64,000 bases of DNA, taken from assembly GCA_963693315.1 (NCBI GenBank), contig OY856186.1, positions 279,143,491-279,207,490 on the forward strand, given 5' to 3'. The notes under the pieces were generated by a model, which saw only the letters and a list, made by a program, of their open reading frames with translations, ran no database searches and was not told where the DNA came from. Both the position numbers and the translations under genes were made by a program. Source of the stretch: Diogma glabrata (lineage: Eukaryota > Arthropoda > Insecta > Diptera > Cylindrotomidae). This document shows positions 50,001 through 61,479 of this stretch, one piece after another. Each line of letters opens with the position of its first letter. The first letter of the stretch is position 1.

Positions 50001-50960
50001 GGACCTCGCCTCTGATTGCGTTTCTAAAGGTGGGCTCACTACCTTTGTTTGCAATAAACATATTGTTTGTATACAAAAATTGAAGCAGACGCTCGCCTTT
50101 TGTGTTAATGTTGCTACTTCCCCACACGGTGTGATGAGCGTTAGCATCACACGCTATTATGAGGTTATAGTGGTTATTGTTGCAATACTTGATGAGTTTC
50201 TCTACCACTTCTGGTGGTGTCTTGTCCTCATCCCCCGGGAAGTATACAGAAGCTAAAATGAATTTACGAAATCCACCTTGAGGAAGATGAATTTCTATCT
50301 GGACCGTTGTAAGATCTCTACAGATAAATTCATTCAATGGAAATATTTTCAGATGTTTGTTGAAGAGAATCGCGGTTCGCGGTCTTTCCACATCAGAGAA
50401 ATAGATCAGTTTTGTATTTTTGTTTGACGATAGACCTTTTTACCATAGAGTCAGACATGGTGTGTGTACTATCCGAATTAGGATAAGCTAATAAATCAGG
50501 CATGGTCTTAGAGTCAGACATGCTGTCTGGTTTAGAATAAGCTGATAAATCAGACATGATCCTAGAGTAGGATATGGTGCACAGTTTTGTTGTTAGTTTA
50601 TGTGATGCGTTTGAAGAAGCATCGCTCTCATCTAAAACTTTATAGTTTTCCATACAATATTTATGGAGAAAGTAGGAAGGTGCATTGGTCAACCACAACA
50701 GAGCCCTGTGCTGTGGTAAGGCTATTGAAACTGGAGGACGCCCGGTATCCAGAGTTCCGTACTAATAATCAAGCACCCCTTGACCATGCTAAGCTTTCGG
50801 CGTACGTGTCTCACCTTAGGTTTGAGTTTTGGACTTGATCTTGGCTTCGATTCTCACCGAAAACCTAACGGCATGGGTGACCCTACCGTTGTAGCTCCTA
50901 AGATCACTGAGTCTACTGAGCCCCATCACTGCGTCAAAGTGCCAAGTTCATTAGATGGGG
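47043..50960 (-). mobile_element. Non-LTR retrotransposon (LINE) with RNase H, - strand
   Basis: Reading on the - strand, the 3' end is marked by an A-run (T-run at 47043-47055 on +) after CCAATAAAAAAATT. The main coding region holds endonuclease and reverse transcriptase, followed by RNase H and a CCHC-type zinc cluster. This order, with RNase H, fits the I/R1/LOA group. The 5' limit is uncertain: upstream of the endonuclease is a 101-codon frame (50698-50393) with repeated DSMSDS-like motifs that may be the decayed end of an ORF1. Truncated kin at 21455-21684 confirm the family's 3' end. Confidence 0.88.
47141..50391 (-). pseudogene. LINE ORF2: endonuclease, reverse transcriptase, RNase H; frame-broken
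   Basis: The 758-codon frame 50391-48115 carries an AP-endonuclease C-terminal part (CDANAHHTVWGSS at 81-93, MSDHAF near 155). The reverse transcriptase follows: SPGGDG near 391, motif A TFMDIQRAFD near 463, motif B RGCPQGGVLSP near 520, catalytic YADD at 554-557. Between about residues 398 and 428, sequence that in relatives holds the RPISL-type segment is missing, an internal deletion. The frame shifts near 48120 and again near 48010. RNase H continues at 48018-47782 (IWYTDGYRTNMGTGAGV). After another break, 47593-47141 ends with CRFCYSDAETMEHVICSC, a zinc-binding cluster, and the stop. The N-terminal catalytic part of the endonuclease is not readable. Defective. Confidence 0.9.
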
Positions 50961-52138
50961 ACACTGCTACTAATAAAAAATACTATGAAATAATATTTTT
51001 AAAGATGGCGCAGATACCGTAGATAACATAAACGAAAGTTCCAACCTTACCCTAAAACATTTCAAAATATAAAGAGTTAGTTTTTGTTCTAAAGATATTA
51101 GTTTTTAAAAATGTGCATCTCAGGTCAAAAATTTTATAGTTGTAAAACTAAATGCACATCTTTAAATTTTACTGGTTTTACGAATTTAAATTTTTTTAGT
51201 TTTTTGAGTCAATTATCTTTCCAACGAATATAAAACCGTTGATATCGTGTGAGCCGTTTTCTTGCAATTTGATTTCAACCTTAAGTCACCTTAAGTTTGA
51301 ATTTCTAGAAAATTTTCCAACCACCCTGTTCAAAAATCGACTTTGTGAAATTGTGGCTCTACCAGTACACGAATTTCATCTACTAAACAAAATTTTTTTT
51401 ATTTATTAACTATTGAAAGCTATGGAGATGGTAAACAAGATATACGAGAAATTATTAGACCTCAAATTTGGTACATAGGCGTCTTATGCCAATATCTCAT
51501 TGATTTTCAGATCCGTAGGTTTATTTTGACCCGAGATATGGTAGTTAAAAGGTGTGTGTGTGTGAAAACGATATCTCAGAAACCACTTTACCTATCGACC
51601 CCAAATTTGGTAAACAGGAATCCTAAAGGCTATGATATGCTATGGTATTGATTTCCAGATCCGCGGATTAATTGTCCGAAATTTTGTTTGTTTGTGATAT
51701 TTTGTTATATTCAGCAATACGGAGTTATTTCTCAATTAAATTCACTTTCGATAGTTTTATATCTCGGGGTTACACCGTTCTAGTTATATTTGTTAACTGT
51801 ACTTATCTTGAAATTTAAACAAATATATTACAATACCATTTTTGTGTTCCATGAACATCTTTGTTGCTGCATATATAAACTACATTTTTAATCAAGAACC
51901 CCTCGCCGTTGCCAATTTTGTCCCGCATTAAAAATGTTAAAATCTGGTTACCTTAAAAATGGCACAACCAAATAGTACATTCATATTTTTTGCTGAGCTT
52001 CGGTAAGTAGTGTGTGTCCTGCGATAACACCATAAGTGTTTCATATATTTCAAGATTGAAAGACTCTTGTAGTGAGCACCATCAGTAATCAGTTTCTATT
52101 TATTTTTCGTATAGTGATGACGTTACGTAAATTCTTGA
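50961..52138. other. Repeat-derived stretch without gene
   Basis: 51180-51340 is an inverted relative of the repeats at 46665-46995, so these copies lie on both sides of the LINE. At 51450-51700 a block with CCAAATTTGGTA and GATATCTCAGAAACC elements occurs as two diverged copies. No coding region supported. Confidence 0.55.
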
Positions 52139-52140
52139 TA

Positions 52141-53284
52141 CAGTCGATTCCGCTTAATTGGGACACCGGTTAATCGGGACAGCCGTTTAATTGGGACAAA
52201 TCCTAAAGAACGGAAACAAAACCAAGCAAATAACACAAACTTACTTCGCTTTTTCGGGACAATATTTCGTTTAATCGGGACAGATCATACAAAAAAATTT
52301 ATTAATCATAGTAAACATAGAAAAAAAATTAAAAAATAAAACAAAAATAATAAAAAATAAAAAAGAAGAGAAGAAAAAGAATGATTTTTTCGTCGGTTCG
52401 AATACATATTGGAATCCATCGATGAAAATATACTTACTTGTACGTCAACAGCGAGGGAAATCAGTAGCAAAATAACTATTTTACAGGTAATATAGTTTGT
52501 AGCTGACAGTTGGCGAGCAGGAAAAACCAGCACAATACAAAATTGTTTTGGTTATTGCGGCCTAAAATCTATGGAGATTGCAGAGCACAGCGACGGATTA
52601 AATGAAATCGCACCAGGTATTGATATTGAATCTTCGTCAACTGACAACAATTTACTGTGTTATGATGAGAATGACGATTGTGAGGACGTAATTGTAGCAA
52701 CAATCAAATCAAAATATCAAACGTTGGTGGAATCCGATGACAGTGATGATGAAGAACCTGTGGTCGTAACTTAGCGTGAGGCAAAACAATGTGTTGACAA
52801 ATTACAGCGTTATTTTATGCAATATGGAAATGACGGGAGTCCCATGTCAGCATTAAATTTGTGCTCTGATTTTGTTCAGCTACTATCCAGCAAAAACAAA
52901 AGGCAAACCTCTTTGGACGAATTTCTTCAAAAAATTTAATTAAAGTTTAAACCTTATTTTTCTAACAGAATGTATTACATATATGTACATACATATTACA
53001 TATTTATTATGTATATGTATACATATATTAATATTATTATTGATATTAATGTACATGGTACATACATCCATTTTATATAATTATTTAATGCATATGTATG
53101 GATACGTATAGTTTTGAGATTTTTTTTCAATTTTGTGCAATTTATGAAATAAAATACATTAAAAATTACTAATCCTTTTACTTTTAAAATATACTTTTCG
53201 TGGAACTTCGGATAATTGGGCCAGCCGCTTAATCGGGACAAACTGCACTAGTCCCGATGTGTCCCGGTTAAGCGGAATAGACAG
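52141..53284 (+). mobile_element. pogo/Tigger-type DNA transposon remnant, 1.14 kb
   Basis: The left end reads CAGTCGATTCCGCTTAATTG, the right end read in reverse is CTGTCTATTCCGCTTAACCG, and both sides are flanked by TA. The subterminal regions repeat TTAATCGGGACA-type units several times (about 52155-52290 and 53210-53270). These ends are characteristic of pogo/Tigger elements of the Tc1-mariner superfamily. Only the transposase C-terminus remains, so this is an internally deleted copy. Confidence 0.9.
52571..52939 (+). pseudogene. Tigger-type transposase, C-terminal fragment
   Basis: The frame has an acidic stretch (DSDDEEPVVVT), an in-frame TAG at 52772-52774, and then REAKQCVDKLQRYFMQYG, SALNLCSDFVQLL and TSLDEFLQKI to the final stop. 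This is the usual C-terminal tail of Tigger/jerky-type transposases. The DNA-binding and DDD catalytic domains are deleted. Confidence 0.8.
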
Positions 53285-53533
53285 TATTTCAAAACAACGT
53301 TAATTATTTTATGTAAAATACGGTAACCATACATACCACATTGTATCTAGTCATTCGTAGCACATTTCTAATTGTACCACATTTGGTCCCACATTCACAA
53401 TGGTTACATTCTCGTACCACATAAATTTGACGTTCGTAAGAAAAGTGTGTCTTCCATCGTCATTAAGGCATAAACAAAAATCGTCGATAAATGCTGCAGC
53501 TAATTCAAGTAATATGAATACATACTTTCTTTA
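53285..53533. repeat. Short TACCACAT-rich stretch
   Basis: Several CGTACCACAT/TACCACATT-like words occur between about 53325 and 53425, next to a hAT fragment, and may be a remnant of that element's end. Confidence 0.35.
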
Positions 53534-53713
53534 CCAGAACTGAATTTGGGAGCAATGAAAATAAAACAGCTTTGGCAGAAGCAGTATTTGCCTTTCATAC
53601 TGAGGAACACAATCATAGTTTTATGTTCATGAATTGCACGTCAAAGCTGTTAAGGACATTATTTGACAAAAATTTCACATGTCCTCGAACCAAAACGGAA
53701 GCTATGTGTTAAA
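53534..53713 (+). pseudogene. hAT-type transposase N-terminal fragment
   Basis: An open stretch reads ALAEAVFAFHTEEHNHSF and, directly after, CTSKLLRTLFDKNFTCPRTKTEAM. This resembles the segment after the zinc finger in hAT transposases of the type with a FHTVxHNHSF motif. It stops at a TAA just beyond. No matching termini were found, so the element limits are unknown. Confidence 0.6.
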
Positions 53714-54058
53714 TTTATTAAAACCAAACTAGCAGCTTGTTGTGTTGCTAATGCCAATACTAAATATCGGAGGAATTCAACGATTGTTTTTGTTTTTGCA
53801 GTTTACGATAGTTTTTCCCTTGACTTTCGATAGTTTCGTTTCACGATTTTACACTATTCTAGTATTAATATAATGATTTGGTGATCGAAAACCTTCCATT
53901 TTATCTGACTGTTTTTTATTAGTTCTTTAGTTGGTAATTTTCTGTGAGTTATGCTTATGGTCTAGTTTAGCATAACAACGTCGATGATCGTCAAAACATC
54001 AGAAACTGTTTCTGTATTATAGTTGAAGCTATATTAAAACACACTTTTTGTAGATTGT

Positions 54059-54747
54059 CACCCCAACCCAATCACCGAAGGGATGTCATGTCACTTTAAA
54101 TGACTAAAGTCTCATCACATCGTATTGTTGAAAGTCATTTTTTACGCCTCAAGTACCGTACTTGTTATTGTTACTGTCGTAACGACAGATGTCACTTTAA
54201 ATGCCTCAATTTCTCATGTGACAGTAATTTTTTCAAACTTTTTTAATTATTAACAATAAAAAAATTGATAAACTTTTATGATTTATGTAAAATATAATTT
54301 TATGTATAACTATTTTGTGACATTGAATGAAGGATGTAAAATGAAAGTTGTTTTTGAGTTTTTTTCGTTTCAGAATTTTTATTTTTAGTTTCGGTCGTGA
54401 CTGTTTTTATCAACTTTAATAATACAAATTTGTATGCGACGTGACATGACTATAGTCATGTCACTTGATGTGACATGACTTCAGTAATTGGTTTGTAAAT
54501 GACATTTTAGTCGCCTCCATTTTTCATGTGACAATAATTTTTTCACCCGTCTTTTATTATCAACATTAAAAATTGATAAACTTTTGTGATTTATTTATAA
54601 TATAATTATTTTATGTATACATTTTGCGAAATTGAACAACGTAAAATGATAGTTGTTTTTAGTTTTGGAGTTTCAGTTGTGACCATTTTTATGTGACATG
54701 ACAATAGTCATGTCCCCTGATGTGACATGACTTCAGTAATTGGGGTG
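54059..54747. mobile_element. MITE with internal duplication and palindrome
   Basis: The left end CACCCCAA..ATCACCGAAG..ATGTCATGTCAC and the right end (reverse complement CACCCCAATTACTGAAG..CATGTCAC) form imperfect inverted termini. Inside, a block of about 310 bases is present twice in tandem (landmark CATGTGACARTAATTTTTTCA at 54215 and 54525). A perfect 24-base palindrome at 54441-54464 is centred on ACTATAGT, and a near-copy lies at about 54693-54714. No reading frame. Confidence 0.7.
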
Positions 54748-56392
54748 TATAATTCAAGATCGATCCGTAGAATGTCCCGTAGAAAGAATAAAAAAAACTC
54801 AATTTTTATCAATTATCTTCACAATTTTCATATTTATTTTTTTATGATTTACTATGTATCTTGTTTTTTTCTCCTTTTTAATAATATTATATTAAATAAT
54901 TATAATAATAATAATAAAGGTTGCAATTAAAATTAATAAAATAGTAAAAATTAAATAAATAATTTGTAATTGGGGTTGTAATTTTTATATGATAAAAATA
55001 AAATATAAATTGCAGTTTAAAATTAAATATAACTGATTATATATTAATATATTTTATATAATATAGTAAAACCATTTTTTGTTTTGATTGATAATATAAG
55101 TAATAAAAGTCAATATTTAATTATAATAATACAAAATCTATAAAAATTGTTCCAATTATCAATTAATTTTTATATATCCAAAAATACAATTATATATATT
55201 TATTTGTTTAACTAAGGTAATAAAATATAAATTTATTATTAATTTTAGTTTTTTTTTCTATAATTTTAATGTTAATTAGAAAATAAGTTTTTTTGTTTGG
55301 TAAATTTTTGATTAAAAGTTCGATTTACTTTCAAAGTAATTTTATTGAGCTCTTTTGTTTCATAAATGAAAAGCGAACGTAAATTGTGAAATATTTTAAA
55401 CTTTGACTAAAACAAGAATTATACCAATTACTTAGTGAATCTTCATCATTTAGGTTTTCCTCGTAAATCAATTTGAAAAAACTATATATTTTTGTTACAG
55501 TAATGTGTTTGTGATAGTCGCAAGAATGTGTAGTTTAAATTTTAAATGGATATTTATAATAGAACTCGAGATATAGAGCATTTTGTATATGTACTTAGGC
55601 TCGACTATGCGCGCTGACTATACAATAAAAACCATTTTTTGCCAGTTGTTCAAATGTATTCTTATTTTTTATTATACATTTGTCTGAAATGTTTTTTAAA
55701 TTGAATGACTAATGAAAAGTAGTAAGCAGATTTTTTAATTTGAAAAAATTATACTACTGAAATAGTAGCACCAAAAACTTTAAACTCGTGCCAAATCTGC
55801 TGCCATCGTTATAAATTCTTCATGGACTGAACCACAATTTCACCTTATATTACAAAAAATTGGGCTCTAATTCGCTTACTATGTTCGCTAACTCAAAAGT
55901 TCGCTTACTAGTGCCAACTTTAATTTAAATTTTATTTTTTGTTTATCTTCAACCGCAGCAGAGCAACCGTGCAAACAAATTTGCGTTTACGAAATGAGAA
56001 CTCTGACTAAATGAGGTGTCTTTTTGATTTACGCTTATGAACGCAAAAATCAATGAGATAGTCGAAGATTTACACCTTAGCTTTAGATGCAATAATTTCT
56101 TTGTTTGATCATCGAAAAATAATAAAAACGTTGTTTTTCTAAAGCGAATTTCGAAGAACACCTCTTAATTGAGCTTATCAATTTATTGATTTACAAAACG
56201 ATCATCTCATTAGCTCTGATTTTTACCTCACCTCAACTTTTTTTTTTATTGTTATATGTAAAAATTATTGTGATTTCAATTAATTATGTACAAAATAAGG
56301 CATTTATTTGGATTGGATTGCTAAATTTAATTTTAATACATTATGAAGTCTGATTGTTAAGTGACAAAACTAGTGCCACTCAAAATTAATAG
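54748..56392. other. AT-rich stretch without recognisable gene
   Basis: No coding region supported. ATTCGCTTACTATGTTCGC and AGTTCGCTTACTAGTGCC occur together near 55870-55915, and CTAGTGCCACTC near 56371; they may be traces of one small repeat. The 70-codon frame on the - strand at 55949-56161 has no recognisable features. Confidence 0.5.
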
Positions 56393-56964
56393 CAGGGGTA
56401 CGTTCAAAAACTTTAATATAGTTAAATATATTTAAATGATATTTAAATGCGGTCGTTCAAAAACGAAATAGTAAAGTTAATATTTAACTATTTGACAGCT
56501 GTTTTCGTTCAGAAACACACTAGTCTCCGCCTACATTTATTAAAAAATTAAATGTGCTCTCGAGTAGAGTTAAAAATTAAATACACATATAAGCACACAC
56601 ACACACAAGCATTATTTAAAATTTTACACTGTCAAATTGATAGTTCAATTTATTTTGAAATTTTTGTTTGTTATCATTCTTATGAAAGCATCATTCTATG
56701 TAAGTAATATTAATTTGTGCCTATAAATTTTAGTTTTGTAATTTTTTTAGTAATAATTTAGGTAAGTAGTAATTAGTAGTAATTTAGGTAAGAATTATTC
56801 TGACATACGAATTTGACAGATAGTATTAGTATTTGTGTATTTAATATTTTGCTTAATGATCATCGTTCAAAAATTATTTAACTATAGTTATTAAATATTT
56901 TAATGCGTGTTTTGATTGGTGCAATAAATATTTAACTATAGTAAAGTTTTTGAACGTACCCCAG
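56393..56964. mobile_element. MITE with GGGGTACGTTCAAAAAC termini
   Basis: The left end GGGGTACGTTCAAAAACTTT and right end AAAGTTTTTGAACGTACCCC are exact inverted copies over 20 bases, and both continue into ATAGTTAAATAT. Internal pieces repeat the GTTCAAAAA and TTTAACTA words. A short CA repeat lies at about 56597. The target duplication is not clear. It lies about 200 bases beyond the 3' end of the epsin gene. Confidence 0.75.
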
Positions 56965-57105
56965 AGCTAGTTGATAACCCCAACCCAACCTTTCCCTTTT
57001 TTCTTCGTGTTTAAACTCATTTATTTTTTTTTAAACCTTTAAATTAATATTTAAATTTTTTGTTATTATAATTTAGCTGAATGTTAATATAAGATAATTA
57101 TTTGA

Positions 57106-57111
57106 TTTATT
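57106..57111 (-). terminator. Epsin polyadenylation signal
   Basis: AATAAA on the - strand, 53 bases past the epsin stop codon. A second AATAAA lies further on near 57020. Confidence 0.55.
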
Positions 57112-57163
57112 AAATTAATTTTAATTTAATTCTGTTTTCTTTTAATTTCTATAATTTTAAATT

Positions 57164-60100
57164 CTACGATAAAAAAGGATTAGATGCTGCTGCTTCTGGT
57201 TTCAACCAAGGCGTATTGTTGTTCTGAAAGAAAATTCAAAATTATAGTCTATGTATTTATTTCTTATCCTCAAAGCAATATGTGCATAATTTTTCTAAAT
57301 AACGATTTAGGTGGTTTGGATATTTATAACAAATAATTACTACAACATATATTTCGATTAAGAGGTTAATGCTAAATATAGACATAAATCTGTGGTGTTC
57401 AATCACTCTGCTAATGCTTATCAACTTTTAATCTTGCTCTCGTTCGGGCAATTTAGATAGTGCTCACCAATCTGTAAACATACATTTACTTTTAAACCAC
57501 AACTGCAAAACGTGCACTCAACTGGAGGAATACAATATTGGTTTGGCTGATTACATTTTAACTATCATTCGTTGCGCAGGCTACAATCATATGCTCATAA
57601 AATGTGTATCGTCTTTGCCAACAAAATTGAAAGCAATTGTCTACCAAAAAACCAAAATAAAATCTAACATCAAGCTACCAGACGAAAAAAAAATATTGAC
57701 TGCTTTAATAGATCTACAATCAATTTAAAAATTTAAAACTCAACCCACCTAACAAACTTATTCATGCAAAGTTATAAAAATAATTAATTTATATTAGTAA
57801 AAAGGAATAAATTTCAATCATGCAACTATATAAATTTATGTTATATTTATAAATATATTAATAGAAAAACAATAGCATTATTCTTCATTTTACCAATTAA
57901 TTATTTAAGCGGCCAAGCTCCCATTGTCTGCTACAATAGAGTACAATAATTAAAATCAGGATGATACAATTTTTTTATAATTAATATTTATTGATGTTTC
58001 CCTAAATAAAATTTCAAGTGAAGGATTTGGGGGCGGTTCTAGATTTTATTTGTTTACATAAAATTTCTAGCGTGTACTAAAAGATTTAGAACTACTAAAA
58101 ATTTATTTTTCTTTGTTTGATTAATACTCACAACAAACAAATCACAGTTATCAAGATTAGAATTATTGTTGTTAATTACATTAATATCATTATTATTATT
58201 ATTATTATTGTTTTCGTAAAAAGTAAACGATGATGATTCATTTTGATTTGAAATAATATTATTATGGTCATCATTAAACGAATCGATTTCAAAATTATTA
58301 ATCATATCCTCAATCGCATTGCATTCAATTATTACGTCATCGAACTGCATGCACGATTATTTTTAAATTAAAAACATTTTGAAAATAAATTGTTTTTGTT
58401 TTAATTTATTAGATTCAAATAAACTTACTTGTGTGGAATTGTTTGCATTATTAACTGGTGCCCATGGATCTTGATTTAATGTTACTGGAAATGGTGTTTG
58501 TTTAAGTTGATTGATGGATGGAACCTTCAAAATTTTAAAAACAAAAAATTAAACAATGTTTAAAACTCATGTTGGTAGTACTTACAGGCTGAGCTTGTTG
58601 AAACATATTTGTTCTTTGAGGTACTGCTGTTGCTCCAGTTATATCACTAAATGGATTATATGCATTTGAATTAGTTCCAATTGGATTTGTTGGCGGCACA
58701 CTTGGTTTTATTAAATAATCCAAATTCACTAAAGCTGAATTTTCTCCTAAAAATGATTGAGGGGTTTTACTTTGTTGTTTACTATTTTTCGTTGACAATG
58801 GATCGATATCATCAAGTAAGGCTGAAATTACAAAATTTAAACTTTCATAACAACAGTTGAAAAATTTAAATGGTGAGAATAATTTACAAAGGTTATTATT
58901 TGTTCCATTGATGGGTGATGTTGTACTTTGAGCAGATTTACTTCTATTTGTGATTATATCAAATTCATCTAAATCTGAGTGTGGAGATGTTAAGGCCCCA
59001 ACTGGTGATGGACGCGCCTAATCAAAATAAAACCAAAAAACGTTAACATTATATACCAGAGACAAATTTTAAATACATCGTACCCCCATACGTTCAGGTG
59101 CCCATGGATCCGCACTTATGGTATTTGAATTAATGTTAGTCGGCAGCCATGGATCCGCAGCAGGTGGTCTATTTAACCATGGATCAGCTGAGACAGATTG
59201 AGGTTTTGGTATCAACCATGGGTCAGAAACTAATGGTGAACCAACCGCCGATGCATTTCCATTTACATTTGGATTCGTACTTTGCAACCATCCTTCGATG
59301 GAAGCATTTGTTGCAGCCAGTGATGGCGATTGTGTACGTGATAACCAATTTTTATCAGCTGGTGGTATCATTGGGGCTTTTATAGGAGTTCCACCACCGA
59401 GTGGTTGCCATGGATCCGATGGTGGTGATGACGTTTGTGACCATGGATCCGATGATTGCTGCAAAATGTAACCATATACAATTTATTATTATTAAGTATT
59501 AATAAACTATTAATCAGCGATTGTGAACATCAATTTTAAGACTCACCATTGGTTCTATTAGACCCAATGACTATGTTGTCATGCATTTAAAATATAATTT
59601 AAATTAAAAGCAGCAATATGATAGTATGTTATATAAAAATTACCTTTGGTCGATAGCCAGCAGGTGGACCCATTCCCCACCCTTCTGGGCCAGGTGGACT
59701 TGCTTCTCCACCTAAGTTGATATCCAATAAATTCAATAAATGACTATGTTGATGGCTACTAGCACCTCCTTTAACTGGATCACCGGTTTGCCTGAAATTA
59801 GTAAGATTGATCTATAATTTTTTTCTCCATAAGCCGTGCTGTGAATTGATCACTGTTGACTCAGACAGTTTGGACAAAAGAGTTATTTAACTGTTTTCAA
59901 TAATCAACTGACGTACAATAGAGATTACAATAAGTTAGAGTTAAAATGCATCTGACTTCGTCTAAATACTAAAGAAGATTATATTTAGGAAAAAAAATGA
60001 GCAACAGTACAATGATGTTGTAGGGAATTAACTTCTGATGTCAAATTTCGATCAATTACAATTTTTATAGCATTCTTTTAAACAGAATGTAAAAGTGCCA

Positions 60101-61459
60101 AAATGGCAACAGAAACAGTTACAATTAGAATGCTCAAATTTATCGGCATCCGCTGATATATCTAAAAGAGAATTTTTATATAATAAAACATAAAACAAAT
60201 TGTAGCAGTTTAAATTTGAAGCATTTCAGAATTAGTTGTAGCAATTGCAGAAATAAGCCTTCAAAGTTAACGAATTGTTAAGTTTGTAAAACAAATGATG
60301 AAATTTATCTATATCAAAGTTTTCAATGTAGAGTCAGTCATTTGTGGTGCGGTAATCGTCGGAAACGTAAATATAAATTAATTATGAATTGGTTTACTGA
60401 TTGGTTTTTATAAAAAAAGCTAGATTTTAATAAATTTCAATCCAATCTTTTACTTACTTAAAGTCTTGTTCACTTTGACTGATTGCAAGTTGTAAACGAA
60501 CATCGTCACTCCTTCGTTTAGCTTCCTCTTGTTCTGCTTCTTCGCGTGACATCGCCATAGCTAATTGCAACTGTAACTCCTCTTCACCCGCTGTTTGTGG
60601 TCGAACAAATTCAATATCTGGCGCTGTACGCGGTGGCTCATCAGCTGAAGGCCATGTTGGTGTTTCACGATGTTGTGGGCCATCAATAGAACCATCACTA
60701 CCAAACCCACTCGGATGCTGAGCAAATCGTTCTTTTGCTTTTAATGCTTTTGTTCGTTCATTTTTCAAACGTTCATCATCCTTCAAAAGTGTTACTAATT
60801 GTTTAGCTTTATCTCTTACATGCATTCCCTGATCTTTTCCTTCTTCCATATATTGAAATTCCCTTAACGTTTGTATAGCAAAAATATTTTCCTTACATTG
60901 TTGTGCCACTTTTTCTGTTCCAGTTTTAATTAAATATTCTAATAACATCTAGAAGTAAACAAAAACAATTTGTCACAACAATTTTTGCAGTAGAAAAACT
61001 TAAATTCTAAATTTACTAATGATTTAAAAACATGCCGCCAATTTTTTCCATGATCGTTTAATCGCTTCCATATCATTTGCATAATTTCTGTAAATGCCAC
61101 AACATTGTATGTTAAATCGGCAATTTCTGCCATAATAGTTGTCGAAGGACCCCATGGATCATTTGATGTTGCTTCTCGTACTTTTATCTAGAAAACAATA
61201 AGAAATATTAGATAAAATCATCAATTAAAATATTTCAATATATAATCAAGTAAATTTTTGTTTGTGCGAAGTTTAACCTCAATTAACTTTATTTTAATTA
61301 ATCTAAAAAATAAATTGAATCGAATAAATTAAATGGGCTAATGTAATAATAATGGTAACTTATAATATTTAGTTACGAATTCAAACAAACCTGTGCATCA
61401 GAGTAGTTATGTGCAAGATTTTTTATATTTCTTCTAATCCCCGCCACATTAACTTGCAT
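57164..61459 (-). CDS. lqf: Epsin (liquid facets type), clathrin endocytic adaptor
   Basis: Exons on the - strand: 61459-61391, 61187-61017, 60948-60458, 59791-59644, 59570-59547, 59458-59084, 59017-58888, 58821-58586, 58524-58429, optional 58344-58132, 57223-57164. All junctions are GT-AG and the phases agree, giving 599 residues, or 670 with the optional exon. Start MQVNVAGIRRNIKN is the canonical epsin start. Residues 1 to about 145 are the ENTH domain (phosphoinositide binding), through HPSGFGSDG. Two ubiquitin-interacting motifs follow (EEELQLQLAMAMSREEAE and SDDVRLQLAISQSEQDF). Six DPW motifs in exon 6 and one in exon 9 bind AP-2. NPFSD and the C-terminal NPFLS bind EH-domain proteins. 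Known role of the family: cargo sorting and membrane bending at coated pits, and Notch ligand uptake. Met at the exon 3 start replaces the usual Val. A TTTTAG 24 bases before the ATG suggests a 5' UTR intron. Confidence 0.95.
57430..57728 (+). other. Unrecognised open frame inside the last epsin intron
   Basis: On the strand opposite epsin, a frame from about 57427 to the stop at 57728 reads on through HQSVNIHLLLNHNCKTC, IGLADYILTIIRCAGYNH, LIKCVSSLPTKLKAI and LPDEKKILTALIDLQSI. The composition is protein-like rather than AT-rich noise, and an AATAAA lies about 80 bases downstream. No ATG is available; a possible earlier piece (KSVVFNHSANAYQLL) is in another frame. I do not recognise the family. 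It could be a last exon of an unplaced gene, a truncated retrocopy, or part of a transposon. Confidence 0.35.
58132..58344 (-). CDS. lqf: Possible Asn-rich cassette exon of epsin
   Basis: The stretch opens after CATGCAG and closes before GTGAGT. It is 213 bases long, free of stops in the epsin frame, and joins in phase 0 on both sides, so including or skipping it keeps the frame. It encodes an acidic, Asn- and Ser-rich segment (FDDVIIECNAIEDM near the start, an eight-Asn run, DLFV at the end) with no DPW or NPF motif. Without transcripts it cannot be told whether it is constitutive, alternative or unused. Confidence 0.5.
59547..59570 (-). CDS. lqf: 24-base microexon of epsin
   Basis: It lies between the exon ending GYRPK and the exon starting QSSDPW. 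The donor GTGAGT is strong and the acceptor ATAG has a poor pyrimidine tract. The exon encodes SLGLIEPM and keeps phase 0. Skipping it would also keep the frame, so it may be alternative. Confidence 0.5.
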
Positions 61460-61479
61460 ATCGGTGTTCGTACTTTTCT

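Noticed and set aside
55949..56161. 70-codon frame on the - strand
   Set aside because: Composition and length are those expected by chance in AT-rich DNA; no family is recognised.
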